A stretch of DNA of 64,000 bases from Acidovorax benzenivorans (GTDB lineage: Bacteria; Pseudomonadota; Gammaproteobacteria; Burkholderiales; Burkholderiaceae_C): contig NZ_JAPCKI010000006.1 of the NCBI RefSeq assembly GCF_028680575.1, positions 62,001 to 126,000 of the forward strand. The letters are read 5' to 3'. Made by a program: the position numbers and the translations under genes. Under the pieces are notes generated by a model. It ran no database searches. It saw only the letters and a program-made list of their open reading frames with translations, and was not told where the DNA came from. Shown here one piece after another: positions 28,414-37,157 of the stretch. The stretch's first letter is position 1. The number at the start of each line of letters is the position of its first letter.

Positions 28414-29373
28414 TCAGAACACCGGGGCAGGCGCTGCGGCGGCCTTGCGGCGCCGCCCCACCTTGCGCTTGCCGTACTCCTCAATGGCCACCACCAGCGC
28501 TTGCGTGAACTGCTGCACCAGGGCCGACGGCACCCGCCCCTCGGCCGCCAGTACCTGCAGGCGCCGCTGCTGCAACTGGGCTTCGTCAAATGGCCGGGCC
28601 GCCAGCAGGCCCGCCTCCACCCAGCGCGCCGCCGTGAGGTAGCTGGCCAGCACCACATCCTGCCCGCTCAGCAGTGGCAGCAGTGCCGACGAAAAATTGC
28701 TCTCCACCGCCGGCACATACCGCAGACCCTGCACCGCGCAGCTCAGGTCGAACAACTGGCGCCCTGTGGTGTTGCCCGCGCCCAGCAACAGCGGGTAGCG
28801 CACCACATCGGCCACGCTCACGCTGCGCTGGCGGGCCAGCGGGTGCTGCGCAGGCATGATGGCGTAGATGGGTGCAATGGCCGAATGCAGCACCTGCAGG
28901 CCCTTCTCGGGCGCCATGCTGTATTTGAGCGCCAGATCGACCTCGCCCCGCAGCACCAGGGCCGACACCTCCTGCGGTACCGCCACCTGCAACTGCAGTT
29001 GCACCTGCGGGTGCGCCTGCCGAAACCTCGCCATGACCAGCGGCATGAAAGCGGCCGCAAACCCTTCGGTACAGGCCAGCCGTACCCGCAAGGCGCCTTG
29101 AGCCGACAGGTTCTGCAACTGCTCGACCAGCTCCAGCGCCTGCGCATCGTGTGCACTGGCGTGGGCCAGCAGGCGGGTGCCCGCCTCGGTGAGGGTCATG
29201 CCCCGGGCCTGGCGCTCGAACAGCACCACGCCCAGGCTGTCCTCCAGCTTGCCCAACTGGCGGCTCACGGCCGAAGCAGCCACATGCAGGCGCTGCGCGG
29301 CCTGGTTGACAGAACCGGTGCGCGCTACCTCCAAGAAGTGGCGCAAGGGCAGGCTAAGCAATGAAATGGCCAT
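28414..29373 (-). CDS. LysR-family transcriptional regulator
   Basis: A 319-residue regulator. The N-terminal winged helix-turn-helix is LRHFLEVARTGSVNQAAQRL continuing to AASAVSRQLGKLEDSLGVVL, and a periplasmic-binding-like effector domain spans about 90-290. The C-terminus is basic (KRKVGRRRKAAAA). It is divergent from the Bug-protein/M20-peptidase genes with 177 bases between start codons and probably controls them; the effector is unknown. The start is ATG 29373 (MAISLLSLPLRHFLEVAR); the frame remains open far upstream, antisense to the Bug gene, which is not coding. Confidence 0.9.
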   Translation of the reverse strand: MAISLLSLPLRHFLEVARTGSVNQAAQRLHVAASAVSRQLGKLEDSLGVVLFERQARGMTLTEAGTRLLAHASAHDAQALELVEQLQNLSAQGALRVRLACTEGFAAAFMPLVMARFRQAHPQVQLQLQVAVPQEVSALVLRGEVDLALKYSMAPEKGLQVLHSAIAPIYAIMPAQHPLARQRSVSVADVVRYPLLLGAGNTTGRQLFDLSCAVQGLRYVPAVESNFSSALLPLLSGQDVVLASYLTAARWVEAGLLAARPFDEAQLQQRRLQVLAAEGRVPSALVQQFTQALVVAIEEYGKRKVGRRRKAAAAPAPVF

Positions 29374-29550
29374 GGCTTTTTTAATCACAAAAAGGCAATG
29401 GTCAGTTGCCAAATCTCTATTCCAAGCAATGGTAAACCAGCATCCATCTTGCATGGCTTGAGGCTCCAATTCACCCATGCCCTTGCGCGTGCGCTGCGCA
29501 GCCATTGCTGTCACGCCGCTCGCTACCGGGGCCTTACCACCGGAGTCCGC

Positions 29551-30549
29551 ATGAAACGCCTTGTTCGAGCCTCGTTGTTGTCCGCCGCCCTGGCCGTCCT
29601 CGCCAGCGCCAGCAGCCTTTCGTTTGCCCAGGCCACCCCGCCTTCCGACGCCTGGCCTCAGCGCCCCATACGCATGGTGGTCCCCTTCCCGCCTGGCGGG
29701 GGCACTGACGCGGTGGCCCGTGCGCTTGGGCAAAAACTGGCCAGCCGCCTGGGCACACCGGTGGTGATCGACAACAAACCAGGCGCATCCACCATCATCG
29801 GCACCGAAGCCGTTGTGCGCGCCGAGCCCGATGGCTACACACTGCTGGTTTCGGGCTCCACCAGCTACACGGTCAACCCTGCCTTGCGCAGCAAGCTGCC
29901 CTACAACCCTGCCACAGACCTTGTGCCCGTGGCCACCGTTGCCAGAGCACCGCTGGTGCTGGTGGTCAGCGCCAATGCACCCTACAAGGACCTGAACGCG
30001 CTGATTGCTGCTGCTAAGGCGGCACCCAAGGGCATCCACTACGCCACCTTCGGATCGGGCTCTGGCCCGCATCTGGCGGGCGCGCTGCTGGAACAGGCCG
30101 CCAGCATCCAGTTGCAGGACGTGCCCTACCGGGGCAGCAGCCAGTCGCTGATGGCTCTCATCGGCGGTGAAATCCAGCTGGGCATCGACACCGTCGCTGC
30201 CGCCGCACCGCAAGTGAAGGCTGGCAAGCTGCGCGCACTGGCCATCGCAGGCAAGTCCCGCTCCAGCATGCTGCCCGGAGTGCCCACCGTGGCAGAACTC
30301 AAACTGCCCGACGCAGTATTCGACGCTTGGTATGCCATCGCCGCACCCGCCAAAACACCCCAGCCCGTCATCAGGAAGCTGGTGGCCGAAGTGGAAGCCG
30401 TCACCCGCGACAGTGGCATGCAGGAGCAAATGCGCGCCCAGGGCATGGAGCCCGTGCACCTGGGGCCAGTGGCCACGCGCGCAGTGATCGACGACGAGGT
30501 CGGCCGCTACCGCGCTCTGGCCCACCGCGCCAAAATCGTGGTGGAGTGA
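29551..30549 (+). CDS. Bug-family (tripartite tricarboxylate) solute-binding protein
   Basis: A 332-residue periplasmic protein. The signal peptide is MKRLVRASLLSAALAVLASA, cleaved near SLSFAQA. The family signature WPQRPIRMVVPFPPGGGTDA and VVIDNKPGASTIIGTEAVVR, DVPYRGSSQSLMALIGGEIQ and GVPTVAEL are present. Bug proteins bind carboxylates or amides with high affinity; most are not next to a permease, and none is here. The start is ATG 29551 with CGGAG upstream. The M20 peptidase gene follows after 32 bases, so the ligand may be the peptidase substrate or product. Confidence 0.92.
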   Translation: MKRLVRASLLSAALAVLASASSLSFAQATPPSDAWPQRPIRMVVPFPPGGGTDAVARALGQKLASRLGTPVVIDNKPGASTIIGTEAVVRAEPDGYTLLVSGSTSYTVNPALRSKLPYNPATDLVPVATVARAPLVLVVSANAPYKDLNALIAAAKAAPKGIHYATFGSGSGPHLAGALLEQAASIQLQDVPYRGSSQSLMALIGGEIQLGIDTVAAAAPQVKAGKLRALAIAGKSRSSMLPGVPTVAELKLPDAVFDAWYAIAAPAKTPQPVIRKLVAEVEAVTRDSGMQEQMRAQGMEPVHLGPVATRAVIDDEVGRYRALAHRAKIVVE

Positions 30550-30581
30550 GCGCACCACTGACACCGCCAAGGACCCGCACC

Positions 30582-32006
30582 ATGAACCGACAACAACTGA
30601 TCGACAACGTCCAGCGCTACTTCGACGACGGCCGATTTGCCACCGACCTGCGCCGCCGCGTGGCCTGGCGCACTGAAAGCGACACCGGCAAGGTGCCGCC
30701 CGAGCTGCACACCTACCTCACCGACGAAATGGTGCCCTGGCTCACACCCCTGGGTTTCGAGTGCCAAGTGCTCGACAACCCTTTGCCACAGGGCGGCCCC
30801 TTTCTGTTGGCCCGCCGGGTGGAAGACCCGGCCCTGCCCACCGTGCTCACCTACGGACATGGCGACGTGGTCAACGGGCAGGACAGCCAGTGGCGCGAAG
30901 GCCTCTCGCCCTGGGAGCTGACCATCGAAGGCGAGCGCTGGTATGGCCGGGGCACGGCCGACAACAAGGGCCAGCACACCGTGAGCCTGGCCGCACTCGC
31001 CCACTCCATCGAGACCCGGGGCGGCCGCCTGGGCTACAACGTGACGCTGCTCATGGAGATGGGCGAAGAGGCGGGCTCCCCCGGCCTGGCCGCCTTCTGC
31101 GAGCAGCACAGCGGCGCGCTGAGAGCCGACCTATTTTTGGCCAGCGACGGCCCCCGTGTGAACGCGGACCATCCCACCCTCTTCCTGGGTTCACGCGGAG
31201 CCATCAACTTCTCACTCGCCGTGCGCAGCCGCGACAAGGCCTATCACTCCGGCAACTGGGGCGGCGTGTTGGCCAACCCAGCCACGCAGCTCACCCATGC
31301 ACTGGCCACGCTGGTGGACGCGAAGGGCCGCATCCTTGTCAAAGGCCTGCTGCCGCCTGCGGTGCCCGACAAGCTGCGCACGGCACTCAAAGACGTGGTG
31401 ATCGGCGTTGGTGCCGATGACCCGGCACTCACACCCGGCTGGGGCGAGCCCGGGCTCACGCCCGCAGAACAACTGGTGGGCTGGAACACACTGGAGGTGC
31501 TGGCGCTGGGCGCGGGCAACGCGCAGCGGCCCATCAACGCCATCCCATCGCAGGCGGTGGCGCATTGCCAACTGCGCTTTGTGGTGGGCACCGATTGGCA
31601 GAACGTACAAGCCACGCTGCGCGAGCACTTGGACGCACATGGCTTCAGCCAGGTCGAGATCACCATGGGCATGCACTGCGGAGCCACGCGGCTGGACCTG
31701 CACAACCCCTGGGTGGACTGGACGATGGCCTCGCTGCAGGCCAGCGCAGGCCAGCCCGCCACGCTGCTGCCTAACCTGGCTGGCTCACTGCCCAACGACA
31801 TCTTTGCCGACCAGTTGGGCCTGCCCACGCTGTGGGTGCCGCACTCCTACCCCGCCTGCGCCCAGCATGCGCCCAACGAACATTTGCTGGCGTCCGTGGC
31901 ACGAGAAGGTCTGGCGGTGATGGCTGGGCTGTTCTGGGATCTGGGTGAGGCCCAGGGGACCCCATGGACCGAAGGGCGCACCACCCGCCAGGAGGCCACT
32001 GCCTGA
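30582..32006 (+). CDS. M20-family metallopeptidase/deacylase
   Basis: A 474-residue zinc hydrolase of the ArgE/DapE/carboxypeptidase group. The metal sites are visible: TYGHGDVVNGQ (first His-x-Asp), RGTADNKGQHTVSLAAL (bridging Asp), MEMGEEAGSPGL (catalytic Glu pair) and a late His (PACAQHAPNEH). A dimerisation domain lies about 190-360. It cleaves an amide or peptide bond of an unknown N-acyl amino acid or dipeptide. AAGGA precedes the ATG. It probably forms an operon with the Bug protein under the divergent LysR regulator. Confidence 0.88.
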   Translation: MNRQQLIDNVQRYFDDGRFATDLRRRVAWRTESDTGKVPPELHTYLTDEMVPWLTPLGFECQVLDNPLPQGGPFLLARRVEDPALPTVLTYGHGDVVNGQDSQWREGLSPWELTIEGERWYGRGTADNKGQHTVSLAALAHSIETRGGRLGYNVTLLMEMGEEAGSPGLAAFCEQHSGALRADLFLASDGPRVNADHPTLFLGSRGAINFSLAVRSRDKAYHSGNWGGVLANPATQLTHALATLVDAKGRILVKGLLPPAVPDKLRTALKDVVIGVGADDPALTPGWGEPGLTPAEQLVGWNTLEVLALGAGNAQRPINAIPSQAVAHCQLRFVVGTDWQNVQATLREHLDAHGFSQVEITMGMHCGATRLDLHNPWVDWTMASLQASAGQPATLLPNLAGSLPNDIFADQLGLPTLWVPHSYPACAQHAPNEHLLASVAREGLAVMAGLFWDLGEAQGTPWTEGRTTRQEATA

Positions 32007-32032
32007 CCGCAGCGCGCACAGACTCGCAGAAA

Positions 32033-32065
32033 AAACAAAGGGGCCCGCATGGCCCCTTTGTTTTT
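32033..32065. terminator. Bidirectional terminator
   Basis: A 12-bp stem (AACAAAGGGGCC with GGCCCCTTTGTT) with A and T runs on the two sides, between the convergent peptidase and aldo/keto reductase genes. Confidence 0.9.
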
Positions 32066-32102
32066 CGCTCTTGCCGATTCGCAGGGCCACGCCCTGCCCC
32101 GG

Positions 32103-33164
32103 TCACAGCGCCGGGTCGCGCAGCTCCCAGCGAATCGCATCGATGGCCTTCAGCACCTCGGGCGACAGCGTCGTGCCCCAGGCGTTCAGGTCTTCCTCCA
32201 GCTGGGCCACCGACGTCACGCCGATGATGGTGCTGGCCACTTGCCACTTGGTGTAGCAGAACGCCAGCGCCATCTGCGTGGGGGTCATGCCGTTGGCACG
32301 CGCCAGTGCGTTGTAGCGGCGCGAAGCCGTGAGCGCCTCAGGGCGGCCCCAGCGCTGCTTGCGCACGGATTCATACGATGCAATGCGCGCACCCTTGGGG
32401 GCGGTCGGTCCGGTAATACCGCTTTCGTCGTACTTGCCAGTCAACAGGCCAAAGCCCAGCGGCGAGTAGGCCAGCAGCGACACATTCAGGCGGTGGCAGG
32501 TTTCATCCAGGCCGTTTTCCCAGGTGCGGTTGATCAGGCAGTACGGGTTTTGCACCGTGGCCACGCGCGGCAGGCCGTGCTGCTCGGCCAGGCGCACGAA
32601 TTCGTGCACGCCATACGGAGTTTCGTTCGACAGGCCGATGTAACGCACCTTGCCCGCCTTCACCAGTCCTGCCAGCGCTTCGAGCTGCTCGCGGATGGGC
32701 GTGGTGGATGTTTCTTTGGAAGGGTCGTAGTACAGGTTGCCAAAGGCGGGCACGTGGCGCTCGGGCCAGTGGATCTGGTAGAGGTCGATCACATCGGTCT
32801 GCAGGCGGCGCAGACTGGCCTCGCACGACGCCACGATGTCGGCCGGGGTCATGCCCTTGCCCTCGCGCACCCAGGGCATGCCGCGCGATGGGCCGGCCAC
32901 CTTGGTCGCCACCACCAACTTCTGGCGCGCACCGGGGTTCTTGGCAAACCAGTTACCAATGATGGTTTCGGTCGCGCCAAAGGTCTCGGCCTTGGCGGGC
33001 ACCGAATACATCTCGGCCGTGTCGATGAAGTTCACACCCCTTGCCAGCGAGCGGCTGAGGATGTCGTGGGAATCAGATTCGTTGACCTGCTCACCAAAGG
33101 TCATGGTGCCCAGGCAGATGGGGGTGACGTGCAGGTCGCTCTGACCGAGTTGGATGTTGTTCAT
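32103..33164 (-). CDS. Tas-like NADP(H)-dependent aldo/keto reductase
   Basis: A 353-residue TIM-barrel reductase. NIQLGQSDLHVTPICLGTMT starts the fold, GVNFIDTAEMY carries catalytic Asp and Tyr, VVATKVAG the Lys, and QIHWPERHVP the His. The length and the long loop with VPAKAETFGATETIIGNW match the E. coli Tas subgroup. The substrate is unknown, probably an aldehyde or ketone. The ATG is at 33164. It follows the DLH/SnoaL gene on the same strand with 122 bases between, so it may or may not belong to that cluster. Confidence 0.9.
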   Translation of the reverse strand: MNNIQLGQSDLHVTPICLGTMTFGEQVNESDSHDILSRSLARGVNFIDTAEMYSVPAKAETFGATETIIGNWFAKNPGARQKLVVATKVAGPSRGMPWVREGKGMTPADIVASCEASLRRLQTDVIDLYQIHWPERHVPAFGNLYYDPSKETSTTPIREQLEALAGLVKAGKVRYIGLSNETPYGVHEFVRLAEQHGLPRVATVQNPYCLINRTWENGLDETCHRLNVSLLAYSPLGFGLLTGKYDESGITGPTAPKGARIASYESVRKQRWGRPEALTASRRYNALARANGMTPTQMALAFCYTKWQVASTIIGVTSVAQLEEDLNAWGTTLSPEVLKAIDAIRWELRDPAL

Positions 33165-33286
33165 GCGGACTCCGTTGGCAAGCCGCGCAGTTTACGGGCT
33201 GCCAGCAAAGTCTGCAGGCTTGGGCTTGCACGCCCGTATCACTGGGTTTGCCGCACACAACATGCGGCAAACCCTGCGGTGTCTAT

Positions 33287-34507
33287 TCACCGTTCCATCA
33301 GCCCGTTCGACGGCAGCGTTTCATCCAGCAATTTGCGCGCTGTCTCCACCCCTGCCACGGGCAGGCCGTTGGGATCCAGCAACCCCACCTGCACAAGCAC
33401 ACTGGCCTGGTCCCAGTAGATATGCTCGTGGTAGAGCTTGTCGCCACGAAACTTGACCACCGCCAGCAGCGGTATTTCCACCCTCCGGCCCGTGGGCGCG
33501 ACGCCGGGCAGCATCCACGGGATCTCCGTGGTGTGGGTGAAGCAAAACAGCATTTCATCCACCACCTGCGTAGCCCCCACCGTGCGCGAGATAGGGGTCA
33601 GGCTGGTATCAGGTGGGTTGCTGTTGACGAAGTGCCGGGTGTAGAAGTCGTGCAAATGCCGGTAGCCCACACCGCCCGTCATGGTGGGGATGTGGTTCAC
33701 ATAGGGCTCCGCCACCATGGTGGACATGGTGGCGTCCACATCGCGCGTGGAGAACTCGTATTCGCAATGTTTGTCCCACAGGGCCGAGAGATCGTAGTGT
33801 GGCCCCATTGCGCGTCGCAAGGCAGCCACGCTGCGCTGGTGTGCCATCAGGGCCGACGGCTTGTGGAAGTGGTCGCCACCCACGCGTGCAAACGCATGGT
33901 CGGTGCCGGGGTAGATGTACAGCTCCACATTCTCGCGGCCAGAAAGGGCCTGCACGATGGCCTCGCGCGCGGGCGGCGGGCAAAAGCCGTCAAGCTCAGC
34001 GATGTGCAGCACCAGGCGGCACTGGATATCAGCGGCTTCGGCCAGCGCAGCTTCTATGCCCACGCCGTAGTAGCCTACGGCCACGTCAGCATCGGTGCGG
34101 CAGGCCGAGAGGTAGGCCAGCTTGCCACCGAGACAGAAGCCCAACACCCCCACCTTGCCGCCATGCGCCTGGACCTCTGGCCTCGCTCGTAAAGATGTGA
34201 TGGCTGTCTGCAGGTCCTGCACGCCCGTGGCTTCGTCAAAGCCCTGGTAGAGCGCAAATGCGCGCGGCATATCCTTGGTTGCATCGAGTTCTACAGCGGG
34301 CTCCTGGCGCCAGAAAAGATCGGGTACCAGCACCACGTATCCCTCCTCTGCATAGTAGTCGGCGACGTCACGCATGGTGCCGTTCACCCCAAAGATTTCC
34401 TGCGCAAGCACCAGCCCCGGTCCACCGCCAATGGCCGGGGTGGCGAGGTAAGCGCGAAAGCTGCCGCTGCCGTCTGTGGCTTCGAGGGTGATCCATTGTC
34501 CTGGCAT
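33287..34507 (-). CDS. Dienelactone hydrolase fused to SnoaL-like domain
   Basis: A 406-residue two-domain protein. Residues 1-235 form a dienelactone hydrolase with an intact Cys-Asp-His triad: Cys125 in VGVLGFCLGGKLAY, Asp173 in IAELDGFCPP and His204 in PGTDHAFARVG, plus the acidic QEIFG near residue 37. Residues about 245-400 resemble SnoaL/NTF2-like polyketide cyclase folds (HLHDFYTRHFVNSNP, EMLFCFTHTTEIPWMLPGV, GDKLYHEHIYWDQASVL). The hydrolase half would open a lactone ring; the SnoaL half may bind or isomerise a related compound. ATG 34507 begins the homology. It lies 43 bases downstream of the flavin monooxygenase gene. Confidence 0.88.
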   Translation of the reverse strand: MPGQWITLEATDGSGSFRAYLATPAIGGGPGLVLAQEIFGVNGTMRDVADYYAEEGYVVLVPDLFWRQEPAVELDATKDMPRAFALYQGFDEATGVQDLQTAITSLRARPEVQAHGGKVGVLGFCLGGKLAYLSACRTDADVAVGYYGVGIEAALAEAADIQCRLVLHIAELDGFCPPPAREAIVQALSGRENVELYIYPGTDHAFARVGGDHFHKPSALMAHQRSVAALRRAMGPHYDLSALWDKHCEYEFSTRDVDATMSTMVAEPYVNHIPTMTGGVGYRHLHDFYTRHFVNSNPPDTSLTPISRTVGATQVVDEMLFCFTHTTEIPWMLPGVAPTGRRVEIPLLAVVKFRGDKLYHEHIYWDQASVLVQVGLLDPNGLPVAGVETARKLLDETLPSNGLMER

Positions 34508-34550
34508 GTTTGGAGTCCTTCTAGATGGTGATAGTGGTTTCGTGAAGGGT

Positions 34551-36098
34551 TCAGGAAGCCGCAGCCCCCGAGGTAGCTTGGGGCGCTGCAACAGCGACGG
34601 AGGCATTCGCATGCCGCGCCAGCAGTTGCCGGGTGACCACCGCATAGTCCGCCGGATTCACCGGCCCCAGCCATTGCTTGAAGCGGGTGAGCACGCCGAG
34701 CGGCAGCCCCATGTCCTGCAGTAGTTCGTCGATGTTGTGCACCGAGAACGGGATGATGTTGGTGCCTTTGGAGTGCTTGCCATCCGTGCGCTCCTCCATC
34801 CACGCCAGGCGCCGATCAATCTGGGCATTCATCGCGTCTTGTGTCGGCAGTTGCAGCCCACCACGCAAGTGGTTGGCCAGCCACAACGCGCCGATCTCGC
34901 AGTTGAGCTGGCTGAAGAACGAGGAGTTGTAGCCGTTGAACGCCAGGCGCGGCATGCCCACGGGCAGGATGGACCGGTACAGCCGGAAGTTGCCGCGCGC
35001 ATCGGTCACACGCTGCAGCACGCTACCATCGAAGAACGGCACCTGCTGGTGCCAGCCCGTGCCGCAGACCACGATGTCGGCAGGCACCGTTTCACCGTTG
35101 CTCAGCACGGCCTGTCCGGGCTTCAGGGTCTGGATGCTCACGCCTTTTCGCACGCCCAATTCGCCAGCGGCCACCTTCTCGTAGAAGCCGTCGGTCACCA
35201 GGCTCACGGTGCTGCGGGCGATGGTTTCGAGCGGCGTGCCCGGGTGCAGGCCGATCTCGCGCAGCTTGAGTTGGCGCGTGACCACCGATTCCACGCTGCC
35301 CAGCATGGAGTTGCGCACCGGAAGGCCCGGCCCGTGCAGGAATTTCTCGAAACCCTTGGGCTCGATGTACTTGAACAGCGCCTCGCCCATGCGCGTGAGC
35401 AGCAGGAACTTGAAGTTCAGCACGTTCATGAACTTCTTGGGGATCTTCCAGATCAGATGGCGCGCGAGTACCGTGGTGCTGGCACTGTCGGCCGCAATGG
35501 CATTGGCCACGTCGCACGACGACTTGCCGTAGCCCACCACCAGCACATGCTTGCCGCGCGCCTCGTTCGCATCGTTGAACTGGCTGGTATGGCACACACG
35601 CCCACCTGCGGCCACGAAGGCATCCACCCCCGGGTACTGCGGCACCGCAGGCTCGCTGAAGATGCCGTTGCACACCACCAGGTAATCAAAGCGATACACC
35701 TCGGCCGTCAAGGCGCCGCCCTGCCCCGTCGCTGCGCGGCGCGCCTTCACGGTCCACACACCGGCCTCTTCATCGAGCACCGCGCTCTCCACCGTGGTGG
35801 ACATGCGCAGGGACGGCACCAGTCCGAAGTGCTCGGCATACGACTGCAGGTAGGCCTGCACCTGCTGGCCCGAGGGCCACTCGGGGTAGTCAGCCGGCAT
35901 CGGAAAGTCCGACAGCGCATAGGTGGTGCGCGGGTTCTGCGTGGTCAGGCCTGGGTAGCGGCGCGAGGCGGCCCACACGCCGCCCACGTCAGGCTCCTTC
36001 TCGAACACCGTCACCTCAAAGCCAAAGGCGCGCAGCACCTTGGCGGTGGAAAGGCCGGCAAAGCCGGCACCGATGATGCCTACGGATCTGATGGTCAT
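34551..36098 (-). CDS. Flavin-containing monooxygenase
   Basis: A 515-residue class B flavoprotein monooxygenase. The FAD motif is VGIIGAGFAGLSTAKVL at the N-terminus and the NADPH motif HVLVVGYGKSSCDVANAI in the middle. The FMO-type fingerprint appears as GGRVCHTSQF, which fits FMO-like rather than classical Baeyer-Villiger enzymes. It would insert oxygen into a ketone, amine or sulfide. GGAGCAGTC precedes ATG 36098. It lies between the SDR gene upstream (10 bases) and the DLH fusion downstream, as expected for an alcohol-ketone-ester/lactone-acid route. Confidence 0.9.
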   Translation of the reverse strand: MTIRSVGIIGAGFAGLSTAKVLRAFGFEVTVFEKEPDVGGVWAASRRYPGLTTQNPRTTYALSDFPMPADYPEWPSGQQVQAYLQSYAEHFGLVPSLRMSTTVESAVLDEEAGVWTVKARRAATGQGGALTAEVYRFDYLVVCNGIFSEPAVPQYPGVDAFVAAGGRVCHTSQFNDANEARGKHVLVVGYGKSSCDVANAIAADSASTTVLARHLIWKIPKKFMNVLNFKFLLLTRMGEALFKYIEPKGFEKFLHGPGLPVRNSMLGSVESVVTRQLKLREIGLHPGTPLETIARSTVSLVTDGFYEKVAAGELGVRKGVSIQTLKPGQAVLSNGETVPADIVVCGTGWHQQVPFFDGSVLQRVTDARGNFRLYRSILPVGMPRLAFNGYNSSFFSQLNCEIGALWLANHLRGGLQLPTQDAMNAQIDRRLAWMEERTDGKHSKGTNIIPFSVHNIDELLQDMGLPLGVLTRFKQWLGPVNPADYAVVTRQLLARHANASVAVAAPQATSGAAAS

Positions 36099-36108
36099 GA
36101 CTGCTCCT

Positions 36109-36909
36109 TCACGCCATCAGTTTGGGAATGGCAGGCTCATGGGATTCAGGCCCCATCGCCGAGTAGCCGCCGTCGCACGCGTAGTCGGCGCCGGTCACGA
36201 AGCTGGCCATGTCCGAGCACAGGAAGAGCACCACATTGGCGACCTCGGCCGGGTCGCCCACGCGGCGCAGCAGGTGGAAGGGCGCGGCCACGCGGTCGGT
36301 CTTGGCACGGTCGCCCCCGGTGAGCTGGTCCATGATGGCGGACCAGGTCCAGCCGGGTGAGACGCTGTTCACACGCACACCCTCACCCGCCAGGTCCATG
36401 GCCATGCTGCGCGTGAGCTGCACCATGGCCGCCTTGCCCACCGGGTAGAGCCAGCGCCCGGTCTGCGCTACGCCCGAAGAGATGCTGGTGAAGTTGACCA
36501 CCGCCCCGCCCCCGGCCTGCTGGAAATGCGGGCGCACGGCCTTGAGCACCATCACCGCGCTGACCAGGTTGACGTTGAGCGAGGCCAGCCAGTCCGCGCG
36601 CGGCGAGGCGATGCCGTCGTCCAGATAAGAACATGCCAGGTTCACCAAGTAGTTCACCCCGCCATGGCGCGCTGCGGCCAGCGCCACGCAGGCGGCCACC
36701 TCGGCGTCATCGGTGATATCGGTGCGGCTGAACAGCACCCCATCACCCAACTCGTCCGCCAACGCCTGCCCGGCCTCGGCGTTGATGTCGGCCACCATCA
36801 CCTTCACCCCAACCTGGTGCAATGCACGCACCACCCCGGCACCGATGAGAGTGGCGCCCCCGGTCACGATCGCGCTCTTGCCGCGCATGCCTTCGAATCC
36901 CTGGACCAT
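36109..36909 (-). CDS. SDR-family oxidoreductase
   Basis: A 266-residue short-chain dehydrogenase. The cofactor loop TGGATLIGAGVVRAL is slightly unusual (usually TGxxxGxG), Asp in MVADINAEAG favours NAD, and catalytic residues are Ser in FTSISSGVAQ and Tyr/Lys in LYPVGKAAMVQ. AGGAG precedes ATG 36909; the frame is open eight codons further but that start lacks a site. It is the first gene of the SDR-FMO-DLH unit and has an exact PhaR-like 14-mer 30 bases upstream. The substrate is unknown, probably a secondary alcohol. Confidence 0.87.
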   Translation of the reverse strand: MVQGFEGMRGKSAIVTGGATLIGAGVVRALHQVGVKVMVADINAEAGQALADELGDGVLFSRTDITDDAEVAACVALAAARHGGVNYLVNLACSYLDDGIASPRADWLASLNVNLVSAVMVLKAVRPHFQQAGGGAVVNFTSISSGVAQTGRWLYPVGKAAMVQLTRSMAMDLAGEGVRVNSVSPGWTWSAIMDQLTGGDRAKTDRVAAPFHLLRRVGDPAEVANVVLFLCSDMASFVTGADYACDGGYSAMGPESHEPAIPKLMA

Positions 36910-36938
36910 GCTGACTCCTGTGGCTTTTTGCAATGACT

Positions 36939-36952
36939 GTTGCAGTGCAGCA
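36939..36952. promoter_or_regulatory. PhaR-like operator before the SDR gene
   Basis: GTTGCAGTGCAGCA is the exact reverse complement of the 14-base core of the phaP operator at 4670-4683. It lies 30-43 bases upstream of the SDR start codon. It is either a PhaR site or a chance match in GC-rich DNA; the identity over 14 bases is notable. Confidence 0.4.
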
Positions 36953-37157
36953 GCGGTAACACGCCGTCACATCCGCCCCCATGCACCCGGTGCTAACGCT
37001 CTTGCGCAGCACCCGGGGCATGCACAAGAATAGAAAAGCAGCCCGCGCTCCTGCATCCCGAAAGCGCAAGGCGTATCCCACAAACGCATGTTTTCGCGCC
37101 CCAGCCGTGGCGTGTTTCGTGCTTGCCCAAGAACCAACACCCGACCGGCCAAACCGC

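Noticed and set aside
28414-30570. A 718-codon minus-strand frame suggesting a LysR fusion
   Set aside because: Only the last 319 codons encode LysR; the rest is antisense to the Bug protein, which has a clear signal peptide and family motifs.
34737-36323. Long plus-strand frame opposite the flavin monooxygenase and SDR genes
   Set aside because: It is antisense to two well-supported enzymes and its product is His/Arg-rich with no domain.
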